This document shows positions 1 to 6,513 of a stretch of 7,496 bases of DNA, one piece after another; the first letter of the stretch is position 1; every line of letters begins with the position of its first letter. Below the pieces are notes generated by a model. The model was not told the DNA's origin, ran no database searches, and saw only the letters and a program-made list of their open reading frames with translations. This DNA is from CAYJWL01 sp964373855 (GTDB lineage: Bacteria; Patescibacteriota; Andersenbacteria; UBA10190). A program made the translations under genes and the position numbers. The DNA lies in NCBI GenBank assembly GCA_964373855.1, contig CAYJWL010000040.1:1-7496 (forward strand). Reading direction: 5' to 3'.

Positions 1-1288
1 GTACTTTCTCTCGACACATGGCACGCGTAAAGGCATGGCTGACACGGCTTTGCGTACGGCCACTGCCGGATATTTGACCCGCCGCCTGGTTAACGTGGCG
101 CAGGATGTGGTGGTTCATGAGGAAGATTGTGGCGATACCGAAGGGGGGCTTATGACCAAAGCAGACAGCGAAGAAGTTGGGACAACCCTGGGCCGCCGCA
201 TCTTAGGACGGGTTTTAGCTGAAGGCATCAAACATCCCAAGACCGGCAAGACAGTGTTCAAGCGCGGCACGATGATTGATGAATCGGGGGCTGAAGGGGT
301 GGACAAATTGGGCGTGGCAGAGGTAGTGACCCGCTCCGCCGTCACCTGCCGGGCGGAACACGGAATTTGCCGGGTTTGTTATGGGTGGGATCTGGGCCGG
401 AACGATCTGGTGAATATCGGCGAGGCGGTTGGCGTCGTGGCTGCCCAAGCCATCGGCGAGCCGGGAACACAGCTGACCATGAGAACATTTCACGCGGGGG
501 GTGTGGCCGGTGAGGATATCATTCAGGGGTTGCCGCGGGTGGAGGAGTTATTTGAGGCGCGGGCCCCTCGAGGCGAAGCTGTAATGTCTGAAATTGACGG
601 GATAGCTTCCGTCAAGGAAACCAGTGATGAAATTGTTATCACCATTAAAGGAAAGAAGGGCGCGGAGCAGGTGCATCGAGTACCCGCCAACACAACGTTG
701 GGCGTCAAAGACGGTGAAGCAGTAATGGCCGGGCAACAGCTGACCGATGGGCATTTAAACGTCCATGATCTGTACCAGGTTGCGGGCGTGCGGGCAGTGC
801 AACGCTATATCTTAAAGGAAGTGCAACAAGTGTACGCTATTCAGGGGGAGACTATTAATGATAAGCACTTGGAAATTATTGTTCGGCAAATGCTGTCCCG
901 GGTGCGCGTGCAGGAACCGGGCGACACTGATCTGCTGCCGGGCAGAGTCGTGGAAATGTCTGAATTCGTCCGGGCCAACCGCCTGGCGAAAGAAGCCGAC
1001 AAGGAGCCCGCTACCGGGGAGCGGCTGCTGCTCGGTATTACCAAAGTATCGCTGTCGACCAGCAGTTTTTTGGCAGCCGCATCCTTTATGGAAACAGCGC
1101 GGGTCTTGATTGATGCTGCCATTACCGGCAAAGAAGATCATCTCGCGGGCTTGAAAGAAAATGTTATTATCGGCCGTCTCATTCCGGCTGGCACCGGCTA
1201 TCGCCGGCCGGGCGAAAAGTTTAATGCTCCGGCGGTTAGTGATGAAGCCGTACCGGAAGAGACTCAAGAGGAAGAAACCACAACCTAA
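1..1288 (+). CDS. rpoC: DNA-directed RNA polymerase subunit beta' (C-terminal part, 5' end outside window)
   Basis: This is the 3' part of the gene for the largest catalytic subunit of RNA polymerase. It is read from base 2, and about 428 residues are visible. The window opens inside the bridge helix (STHGTRKGMADTALRTATAG, about 14-73). The zinc-binding cysteines follow: one in EEDCGD (codon 128-130) and three in TCRAEHGICRVC (codons at 347, 368 and 377). Next comes the trigger loop, with AQAIGEPGTQLTMRTFHAGG at about 440-500. The trigger loop runs straight on into DIIQGLPRVEELFEARAP, so the large SI3 insertion of E. coli-type enzymes is absent. The end has the conserved block SFLAAASFMETARVLIDAAI and the IIGRLIPAGTGYRR motif, then an acidic Glu/Thr-rich tail. 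The ATG at base 35 is an internal methionine of the bridge helix, not a start. No terminator is evident before ftsK. Confidence 0.97.
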   Translation, partial: YFLSTHGTRKGMADTALRTATAGYLTRRLVNVAQDVVVHEEDCGDTEGGLMTKADSEEVGTTLGRRILGRVLAEGIKHPKTGKTVFKRGTMIDESGAEGVDKLGVAEVVTRSAVTCRAEHGICRVCYGWDLGRNDLVNIGEAVGVVAAQAIGEPGTQLTMRTFHAGGVAGEDIIQGLPRVEELFEARAPRGEAVMSEIDGIASVKETSDEIVITIKGKKGAEQVHRVPANTTLGVKDGEAVMAGQQLTDGHLNVHDLYQVAGVRAVQRYILKEVQQVYAIQGETINDKHLEIIVRQMLSRVRVQEPGDTDLLPGRVVEMSEFVRANRLAKEADKEPATGERLLLGITKVSLSTSSFLAAASFMETARVLIDAAITGKEDHLAGLKENVIIGRLIPAGTGYRRPGEKFNAPAVSDEAVPEETQEEETTT

Positions 1289-1376
1289 CACTCAAGGGCG
1301 GATCTCCTCTAGGATGGCAAAATTGCCTCGTTGAGATGGATTGGAACACACCGGCAGCAACCCGTACAATGAGAGG

Positions 1377-3566
1377 ATGCGATTATTGTCTTTCCGGTCC
1401 CGCAGCCGCAATCTGTCGGCTGGTTGGCTGAAACCTCAAACACGCTGGGCCATCATCGGCGTGCTATTATTTCTCTTTTCCCTGATTGTAATTTTGAGCT
1501 TCTTTTCCGCGGCCGGACCCACCGGGCAGGCGATGCTCACTGGTCTGCGCCGCCTGATTGGCTTCAGTGCTTATCCTCTGCCGTTTGCTCTTTTGTGGCT
1601 GGGATATCACCTGATGCGGCCTAATACCGAAGGCTTGCCTCGGCTGCGTCTCATTGGCATGGCTCTGATAGTCGTGGGGGCATTGGGCTTGCTGCATGTG
1701 GTGGGGGTGGCTCCGGAAGACGCTTACCAGCTGGCACTGGACGGGCGCGGCGGGGGTTTGCTTGGTTTTATGCTGGCCTTTCCCTTAAGTAAAGCTTTTT
1801 CCTGGTTGGCCGCCCTGCTCATTTTTCTGGGCACCGTCGTGACCGGTTTTTTCTTGACGTTTAATATTACCCCGGCCGAGGTCTGGAGCTGGCTGCAGGA
1901 TTTCATCCCCGCTCGCGGCGCCGCCTCGAGCGGGGAGCCGTATGAGGAAGAGACGGACGAGGGGTCACACTTGCCGGTCTTCCGCATGAGGCGCGAGCGG
2001 TTGAGACCGGTGGCGGCTGATGCGGGGCAAATGCAACTTAAAAATCAGGAACAGGAACAACTGGAACGCATGCGGCGGCAGGTGCGGGCAGCCAACAAAC
2101 GTTACCATCCGCCTGACCTTGATCTGCTCAACCCATCAAGCGGCCGGCCCGACAGTGGCGACCCGGAGGCGAATGAGAAAATTATCAAAGATACGCTCGA
2201 GAAGTTTGGCATCAGGGTTACCATGGGCAAGCATCACACCGGCCCGACTGTCACGCAGTACACGCTGCAGCCGGATGCCGGCGTCAAATTAGCGCGCATT
2301 ACCGCGCTGCAGAACGACCTGGCCCTGGCTCTGGCTGCCCACTCTATCCGCATCGAGGCTCCGATCCCGGGAACGAAATTTGCCGGCATCGAGATTCCCA
2401 ATAAAAACATGTCGCTGGTTCAAGTGCATGAACTGCTTGACAGCCGGGCCTATCGCAGCGCGACGTCGCCCTTGACTATTGTCTTGGGTAAGGATGTGGC
2501 GGGACGTGTTAAAGTAACAACCTTAGAAACCATGCCGCATTTGCTGATCGCCGGCGCCACCGGTGCCGGCAAATCCATTTTTATCAATACCCTGCTGTTG
2601 TCGTTGATTTACCGTAATTCACCTGCTCTGGTGGAGCTGATTCTGATAGATCCAAAGCGGGTGGAATTGCCCCGCTTTAATGGCGTGCCTCATTTGCGCC
2701 ACCCGGTTATCGTTGAGCCCGAGAAGGCGATTTTCGCGCTGCGGTGGGCGGTCCGCGAAATGAACAAGCGGTATAAATTATTGTCGGAATCAGGCTCACG
2801 TGATTTACTATCCTTTAACGCTAACAATCCGGAGGAAGCCTTGCCGATGATCGTCATTGTTATTGACGAGTTTGCTGCGTTGATGTCAACGCATGCCCGC
2901 GACCTGGAAGGGATTGTTGTTCATCTTTCCCAAATGGCCCGAGCGACCGGTATTCATCTGGTGCTGGCGACACAGCGCCCGTCGGTTGATGTTATTACCG
3001 GTTTAATCAAGGCCAACATTCCCACTCGCGTTGCTTTCCAAGTAGCCTCGCAAGTTGATTCGCGCACGATTCTTGATGCGGCCGGCGCAGACAAGCTGCT
3101 TGGCCGGGGTGACATGCTGTTCCTGTCAGGTGATCAGGCGAAGCCGGTTCGTTTGCAGGGAGGGTTGGTTTCTGAAGAAGAAGTGCGCCAGGTGGTAGCT
3201 GATGTTACCGAGAAAAATCCTCGTGAAGAAGAAGAGAGTGTAGATATTACGTCGCCCATTCGGGAGCACAGTGTCAGCAGCCGGGAGGCACTGCATGATA
3301 ATTTATTTGAGGATGCCAAGCAGGTTGTGCTGGAATCAAGAAAGGCGAGTGCCTCTTTACTGCAGCGGCGGCTGCAGGTTGGGTACGCGCGGGCGGCGCG
3401 GTTGCTTGATATGCTGGAGGAACACGGTATTGTCAGTCGCAGTGAGGGCAACAAGCCGCGCGAGATTCTTATCCGGCCGGAAAAGTCTTTCGGGCAGGCA
3501 GATGAAGATCAAGTCCTGCCAGACAATACTTTGGAAGATGATGATAGTGTCAAACGGGAATGGTAA
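1377..3566 (+). CDS. ftsK: DNA translocase FtsK/SpoIIIE family
   Basis: This is a membrane-anchored, ATP-driven DNA pump that moves chromosome ends through the division septum. Numbered from ATG 1377 (729 aa), it has a basic N-terminus and hydrophobic helices at about 24-46, 63-80, 91-111 and 126-162. The last stretch is a Gly-rich helix plus a membrane span, as in SpoIIIE. A short charged linker follows (about 180-265, with Gln/Glu/Arg-rich coiled-coil potential), much shorter than in E. coli FtsK. The RecA-like motor has Walker A GATGAGKS (393-400), Walker B IVIVIDEF (D497, E498) and the family block SRTILDAAGADKLLGRGDML. The C-terminal winged-helix gamma domain (about 639-700) should read orientation sequences on DNA, and an acidic tail ends the protein. 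The start is uncertain. The frame is open back to TTG 1341 (741 aa). ATG 1377 is the first ATG, but the purine run GAGAGG lies directly against it and is better spaced for TTG 1386. The last 7 nt overlap the next gene. Confidence 0.95.
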   Translation: MRLLSFRSRSRNLSAGWLKPQTRWAIIGVLLFLFSLIVILSFFSAAGPTGQAMLTGLRRLIGFSAYPLPFALLWLGYHLMRPNTEGLPRLRLIGMALIVVGALGLLHVVGVAPEDAYQLALDGRGGGLLGFMLAFPLSKAFSWLAALLIFLGTVVTGFFLTFNITPAEVWSWLQDFIPARGAASSGEPYEEETDEGSHLPVFRMRRERLRPVAADAGQMQLKNQEQEQLERMRRQVRAANKRYHPPDLDLLNPSSGRPDSGDPEANEKIIKDTLEKFGIRVTMGKHHTGPTVTQYTLQPDAGVKLARITALQNDLALALAAHSIRIEAPIPGTKFAGIEIPNKNMSLVQVHELLDSRAYRSATSPLTIVLGKDVAGRVKVTTLETMPHLLIAGATGAGKSIFINTLLLSLIYRNSPALVELILIDPKRVELPRFNGVPHLRHPVIVEPEKAIFALRWAVREMNKRYKLLSESGSRDLLSFNANNPEEALPMIVIVIDEFAALMSTHARDLEGIVVHLSQMARATGIHLVLATQRPSVDVITGLIKANIPTRVAFQVASQVDSRTILDAAGADKLLGRGDMLFLSGDQAKPVRLQGGLVSEEEVRQVVADVTEKNPREEEESVDITSPIREHSVSSREALHDNLFEDAKQVVLESRKASASLLQRRLQVGYARAARLLDMLEEHGIVSRSEGNKPREILIRPEKSFGQADEDQVLPDNTLEDDDSVKREW
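1907..1935 (+). other. Strong GC-rich hairpin inside ftsK
   Basis: CCCCGCTCG (1907-1915) and CGAGCGGGG (1927-1935) are perfect 9-bp complements. The 11-nt loop can pair further (GGC with GCC) after one mismatch. It falls exactly where the last membrane segment ends and the cytoplasmic linker begins (IPARGAASSGEP). No T-run follows, so it is not an intrinsic terminator. The pairing is directly visible; any effect on translation is inferred. Confidence 0.5.
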
Positions 3567-4246
3567 AAAATAGCGCTCATATTGCCGGGTCAACCGGCGA
3601 GTTTGCCGGTGAACAGGTGGCAGCCGGCCGGATTCTGGTGGAGGCGCGCCGGAGAAAGAATATACGCTTGGAAGAGGCGGTGGTTACGCTGCGTATTCCC
3701 TTGTCAAAACTTGAAGCTTTGGAGAGGGGTCAAATGTCAGTCTTTGCCGCTGACATCTATGCGCGCGGCGCCTATCTGGCCTATGCCCAGTGGCTTGGCC
3801 TCGATGTGCGCCGTTGCGAGCGAGCAGTTGCCCGCGCCTTGCGTTCGGCCAGGCAGCGAGAACCGCTGCGTATGCACACTCCCGAGAGGTGGTATGAGCG
3901 GCTGATGAATCCGCGCATGGTGATAATGGCGGCCGGCGGAATGGTCGCCTCCCTTGTGGGGATATATATTCTCTGGCAAGTCCAGTCCTTCTGGCAACTG
4001 CCGGAGTTGCAGGTCGAGGAGCCGGCCGCCAGTATTACTGAAGAACCGGCCATTATGGTGCGCGGACGCTCGGAGGCAGATGCCCGGGTGAGCGTGAATG
4101 AGACAGCGGTTTTGCTTAAGGATGATGCCAGTTTTGCGCTCCAGCTGGATTTGCATCCCGGTATCAATGTTCTGCGGGTGGAAGCGGAAAATGCCGCCGG
4201 CAGGAAAAAGATTGTCGAACGGCACATCCTAAAACCGCGTTCCTAA
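3560..4246 (+). CDS. RodZ-like protein: HTH_25 domain, one TM helix, Ig-like extracytoplasmic domain
   Basis: This is a 228-aa protein with the layout of RodZ, the MreB-linked cell-shape protein. Residues about 21-85 form a Cro/C1-type HTH of the HTH_25 kind: GRILVEARRRKNIRLEEA, then a RodZ-like IYARGAYLAYAQWLGLD. A basic juxtamembrane stretch (about 91-119) leads to one membrane helix (about 120-140, VIMAAGGMVASLVGIYILW), which predicts the HTH inside and the C-terminus outside. Residues about 160-225 look like a small beta-sandwich (IMVRGRSEADARVSVN, then LHPGINVLRVEAENAAGR), resembling glucodextranase-B/Ig-like repeats. It starts inside the end of ftsK (ATGGTAA, 7-nt overlap), so translational coupling is likely; no clear Shine-Dalgarno is seen. 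In RodZ the HTH binds MreB rather than DNA, so a role in shape or division is inferred. A membrane-bound transcription regulator is the alternative. Domain layout is firm; function is moderate. Confidence 0.85.
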   Translation: MVKNSAHIAGSTGEFAGEQVAAGRILVEARRRKNIRLEEAVVTLRIPLSKLEALERGQMSVFAADIYARGAYLAYAQWLGLDVRRCERAVARALRSARQREPLRMHTPERWYERLMNPRMVIMAAGGMVASLVGIYILWQVQSFWQLPELQVEEPAASITEEPAIMVRGRSEADARVSVNETAVLLKDDASFALQLDLHPGINVLRVEAENAAGRKKIVERHILKPRS

Positions 4247-4271
4247 GGCGTTTTCTAGGCTTGCTTCCCGC

Positions 4272-5360
4272 ATGTCAACAAGGTACGATGGCCAGATGAA
4301 TGTTCAGCAAAGCGCCCCAGCAAAAACGAAGGCCAAAACTGGCGCGAGCGCGCGAGTGGATGATGATCGATCAGTTGCTGTCAGCTCGGCGGTTGATCTG
4401 ATCAAGGAGCGATTCGGCGAGGGAGCGATTATGCGTTTGGGAGAGGTACGCAAAAGCGACGTTGATGCCATTCCCACTGGTTCGATTTCTCTTGATGTGG
4501 CCCTCGGCATTGGCGGCGTCCCGCGCGGGCGCATTGTCGAAGTCTATGGTCCGGAATCGAGCGGCAAATCAACCCTGGCTCTCCATATTACAGCTAATGT
4601 CCAAAAGGGAGGCGGAACAGTAGCCTACGTTGACGCGGAGCACGCGCTTGATCCGCAATACGCCAAGCGGGTAGGAGTGAACATCAATAACTTACTGATA
4701 AGTCAGCCGGATACGGGCGAACAAGCCCTGGATATTGTTGAAACCCTCGTGCGCTCGGGCGCAGTCGACCTGGTCGTCATTGATTCGGTGGCAGCCTTGA
4801 CTCCGCGCGCGGAAATTGAAGGCGAGATGGGAGATTCCCATATGGGATTACATGCCCGTCTGATGTCGCAAGCACTGCGCAAATTAACCGGTATTGTTTC
4901 CAAAACAAATACAACAGTCATTTTCACTAATCAGATCCGCATGAAGATCGGTATCATGTTCGGCAATCCGGAGGAGACAACCGGCGGCAAAGCCCTTAAG
5001 TTTTATTCCTCGGTGCGAATTGATATGCGCCGGCGGGCCCAGATTAAAATGGGCGAGAAGATCATCGGCAATCGGGTCTTTGTCAAGGTGGTGAAGAATA
5101 AAGTGGCACCTCCCTTTAAGGTGGCCGAGTTCGATATTATGTATAATGAGGGGATCAGCTATGTGGGCGATCTCATAGACAAAGGTATGGAGTATAAGCT
5201 GGTAAAAAAGTCCGGCAGCTGGCTCGCCTTCGGCGACGTCCAGCTCGGCCAGGGGCGCGAAGCTTCCAAACTGGTTTTGAAGCAGGATCCCAAGTTAGCC
5301 AAGCAGCTCGAGAAAGATATTTGGCAGGCGGTTGAGGCGGAAGAGAAAGCAGCAGCCTAA
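4272..5360 (+). CDS. recA: Recombinase RecA
   Basis: RecA coats single-stranded DNA and drives strand exchange in homologous recombination and repair. It is 362 aa from ATG 4272. It shows Walker A GPESSGKS (93-100), the catalytic-glutamate block YVDAEHALD (E123), Walker B LVVIDS (D171), loop L1 EIEGEMGDSHMGLHAR (181-196), and loop L2 opening with FTNQIRMKIGIMFGNPEETT, where NQ is the ATP-sensing glutamine position. The C-terminal domain ends in a short Glu/Ala tail rather than a long acidic one. The first ~30 residues (SAPAKTKAKTGASAR and flanks) precede the usual N-terminal helix and are low complexity. ATG 4296 is an alternative start (354 aa), with AAGGT at 4280-4284 upstream; ATG 4272 has no convincing Shine-Dalgarno. 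The gene follows the RodZ-like gene by 25 nt. No LexA-type operator was recognised upstream. Identity is certain; the start is not. Confidence 0.97.
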   Translation: MSTRYDGQMNVQQSAPAKTKAKTGASARVDDDRSVAVSSAVDLIKERFGEGAIMRLGEVRKSDVDAIPTGSISLDVALGIGGVPRGRIVEVYGPESSGKSTLALHITANVQKGGGTVAYVDAEHALDPQYAKRVGVNINNLLISQPDTGEQALDIVETLVRSGAVDLVVIDSVAALTPRAEIEGEMGDSHMGLHARLMSQALRKLTGIVSKTNTTVIFTNQIRMKIGIMFGNPEETTGGKALKFYSSVRIDMRRRAQIKMGEKIIGNRVFVKVVKNKVAPPFKVAEFDIMYNEGISYVGDLIDKGMEYKLVKKSGSWLAFGDVQLGQGREASKLVLKQDPKLAKQLEKDIWQAVEAEEKAAA

Positions 5361-5374
5361 CCAAGACTCCGACC

Positions 5375-5716
5375 TCAAACCAATCCGGTTTTAGCGTACG
5401 CCCGTGATTTTAGAAGCTTGAAAACGGTGTTGATGTCATCATCGCTCGCAAGACGATTCCGAATGATTTTGTCGCAGCGCTGGCATTGCTGAATCAGATC
5501 AAGGTTTTCCGGAGCCGTGCCTGCGGCGTCAATCATGAGCATCGCGCCTCCACAGGCAGATGCCCGGTCGCCGGGAATGACCTCATCTACGTGCTTGGAA
5601 GTAAGACAAAACGGGCAGTGGTTGCGGAAGGTGCCTTTGGCTGGGGGCACAGATCGTCCGCACTGCTCACACATAAATCCCTCATTGCGCGGGATGAAAT
5701 TTTTTCTTACGTGCAT
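5375..5716 (-). CDS. RNHCP domain-containing zinc protein, function unknown
   Basis: This is a 113-aa soluble protein of the RNHCP family, named for the motif seen here at residues 31-35 (FRNHCPFC). It has a first zinc ribbon of C16-x2-C19 and C34-x2-C37. This is followed by the family signature HVDEVIPGDRASACGG (C55), then C78-x2-C81 and an IIRNRLASDDD block, so a second metal site is possible. No catalytic residues or membrane segments are seen, and the biochemical role of the family is not known to me. The start is the only candidate, because the frame upstream of ATG 5716 has no other start codon before a stop. No good Shine-Dalgarno is visible, and a hairpin sits just upstream. It is the last gene of the rpsF-ssb-rpsR group, where many bacteria have rplI, so a ribosome-linked role is conceivable but only inferred. 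Its stop lies 14 bp from the convergent recA stop. Confidence 0.87.
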   Translation of the reverse strand: MHVRKNFIPRNEGFMCEQCGRSVPPAKGTFRNHCPFCLTSKHVDEVIPGDRASACGGAMLMIDAAGTAPENLDLIQQCQRCDKIIRNRLASDDDINTVFKLLKSRAYAKTGLV

Positions 5717-5722
5717 GTGCTC

Positions 5723-5739
5723 AAAGCTCGTGAAGCTTT
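5723..5739 (-). other. Small hairpin in the rpsR-RNHCP spacer
   Basis: AAAGCT (5723-5728) and AGCTTT (5734-5739) form a perfect 6-bp inverted repeat around the 5-nt loop CGTGA. In the direction of the operon it ends 6 nt before the RNHCP start codon, so it would cover the normal ribosome-binding region. On the other strand it runs into two further T residues (TTTTT in all), which makes it at best a weak terminator for reads coming through from recA. The structure is seen in the sequence; any function is inferred. Confidence 0.35.
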
Positions 5740-5769
5740 TTCCCGCTCAGGCAGCTAATGCAGTGATTG

Positions 5770-6015
5770 CTACTGTCCGCGATAACCGAGCAAACCCAGC
5801 TCGCGTCCGCGCTTGATTTCCCGGGAGATCTGGCGCTGATGCTTGGCACAACTCCCCGATTTTCGCCGGGGCAAAATTTTGTTCTGGCCGCTCATAAACT
5901 GGCGCAGGATCTCACTGTCACGGAACGTAATTTGCTTAATGTTTTCCGTGCACATAAAACATTCTGTCCGATAGCGGCGGGTTCTCGTTCGGCGGGTTTG
6001 TGGGCGTCTTTGCAT
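5770..6015 (-). CDS. rpsR: Small ribosomal subunit protein bS18, zinc-binding (C+) form
   Basis: This is a component of the 30S subunit platform, where bS18 pairs with bS6 and binds 16S rRNA. It is 81 aa with an Arg-rich N-terminus (QRRPQTRRTRTRRYRTE) and the family core ITFRDSEILRQFMSGQNKIL followed by PRRKSGSCAKHQRQISREIK and LGLLGY. It has C19-x2-C22 and C56-x2-H59, a full set of zinc ligands, so this is the C+ version and not the cysteine-poor form of E. coli. The start ATG 6015 is 31 nt after the ssb stop, and the bases just before it are AT-rich with no Shine-Dalgarno. This fits a message translated by coupling or from an unstructured leader. It belongs to the rpsF-ssb-rpsR operon. Confidence 0.95.
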   Translation of the reverse strand: MQRRPQTRRTRTRRYRTECFMCTENIKQITFRDSEILRQFMSGQNKILPRRKSGSCAKHQRQISREIKRGRELGLLGYRGQ

Positions 6016-6023
6016 ATTGCTAA

Positions 6024-6051
6024 AACTGAAAACTAATAACTGGTAATTAGA
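6024..6051. repeat. Heptanucleotide periodic array in the ssb-rpsR spacer
   Basis: On the + strand the word AACT recurs at 6024, 6031 and 6038, exactly 7 nt apart (AACTGAA, AACTAAT, AACTGGT). A decayed fourth unit, AATTAGA, follows at 6045 and overlaps the ssb stop codon. The array fills most of the 31-nt gap between ssb and rpsR. No coding sequence or terminator explains it. It has the same period as, but a different word from, the array upstream of ssb. Confidence 0.6.
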
Positions 6052-6511
6052 AGGGTATGTCTTCTATACGGATTTCCTCATCGGTCGTCGGTTGGGCAGC
6101 GGCGCCCACTGCCTGTGGTTCGCGCTCTTTGGCTTCAGGCGAGAAGCGCGATCTGTCTTGAGTGGCCGAGCTTTGGCCGCCCTGTCCGGAGCCTAACATA
6201 ATCATGTTGTCGGCCACGATTTCCGTGCGATATTTCTTCTGGCCGTCCTGACCTTCCCAGCTTCTGGTTTGCAGATGACCTTCAACGTACACTTGCCGGC
6301 CTTTCGACAGATATTGCGCGCAGATTTCTGCCAGCCGTCGCCAGGCTACCACATTGTGGTATTCAGTATTTTCCTGCTGCTGGCCCTGTTGATCCTTCCA
6401 GACCCGGCTGGTGGCGACCGAGAAATTAGTGACGGCTATACCCTGGGGAGTAGTGCGGGATTCAGGATCCCGAGTCAACCGGCCGATTATCATTACTTTG
6501 TTTAGGTCCAT
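6047..6511 (-). CDS. ssb: Single-stranded DNA-binding protein SSB
   Basis: SSB protects single-stranded DNA and recruits replication and repair partners. This is a 154-aa, single-OB-fold SSB of normal length. The OB fold covers residues about 1-106 and starts MDLNKVMIIGRLTRDPE, with aromatic DNA-stacking candidates W38, W57 and W85 and the block GRQVYVEGHL. A Gln/Ser/Ala-rich flexible linker (about 107-143) leads to the acidic partner-binding tip EEIRIEDIPF, which ends in the canonical D-I-P-F. The start ATG 6511 fits the family N-terminus. The gene lies between rpsF and rpsR as in most bacteria, 45 nt after rpsF, and is in the same reading frame as rpsF. Nothing in the protein is unusual. 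Confidence 0.97.
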   Translation of the reverse strand: MDLNKVMIIGRLTRDPESRTTPQGIAVTNFSVATSRVWKDQQGQQQENTEYHNVVAWRRLAEICAQYLSKGRQVYVEGHLQTRSWEGQDGQKKYRTEIVADNMIMLGSGQGGQSSATQDRSRFSPEAKEREPQAVGAAAQPTTDEEIRIEDIPF

Positions 6512-6513
6512 AT

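Noticed and set aside
812..1291. A 159-codon open frame on the - strand opposite rpoC
   Set aside because: It lies wholly opposite a secure rpoC segment, and its product has no recognisable motif. It is a shadow of the GC-rich coding frame.
1291..1335. Inverted repeats between rpoC and ftsK (CTCAA/TTGAG ends; GGCA/TGCC inside) as a terminator
   Set aside because: The stems are short with bulges or tiny loops, and no T-run follows, so they do not look like an intrinsic terminator.
1336..1431. A 31-codon ATG frame (MDWNTPAATRTMRG...) overlapping the ftsK start
   Set aside because: It is too short, lacks a Shine-Dalgarno and any motif, and mostly overlaps ftsK. It only underlines that the ftsK start is uncertain.
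3485..3497. KOPS-like octamer near the end of ftsK (GGGCAGGC)
   Set aside because: It matches the E. coli octamer at only 7 of 8 positions, and orientation sequences differ between lineages, so one near match means nothing without genome-wide skew.
3737..4227. Two long - strand open frames (about 150-160 codons) opposite the RodZ-like gene
   Set aside because: The + strand frame has clear HTH, membrane and Ig-like features, overlaps ftsK as expected and explains the region. The antisense frames show no family features.
4200..4272. A LexA/SOS operator or separate promoter upstream of recA
   Set aside because: Neither the CTGT-N8-ACAG nor the GAAC-N4-GTTC operator pattern is present, and no paired -35/-10 boxes were found.
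5377..5392. AAACC-loop-GGTTTT as the recA terminator
   Set aside because: There are only five base pairs, three of them A-T, and a very short T-run. It is also coding sequence of the RNHCP gene, so it was not called.
5486..6036. Open frames on the + strand opposite the RNHCP and rpsR genes
   Set aside because: Both - strand proteins match known families along their full length, so the + frames are shadows.
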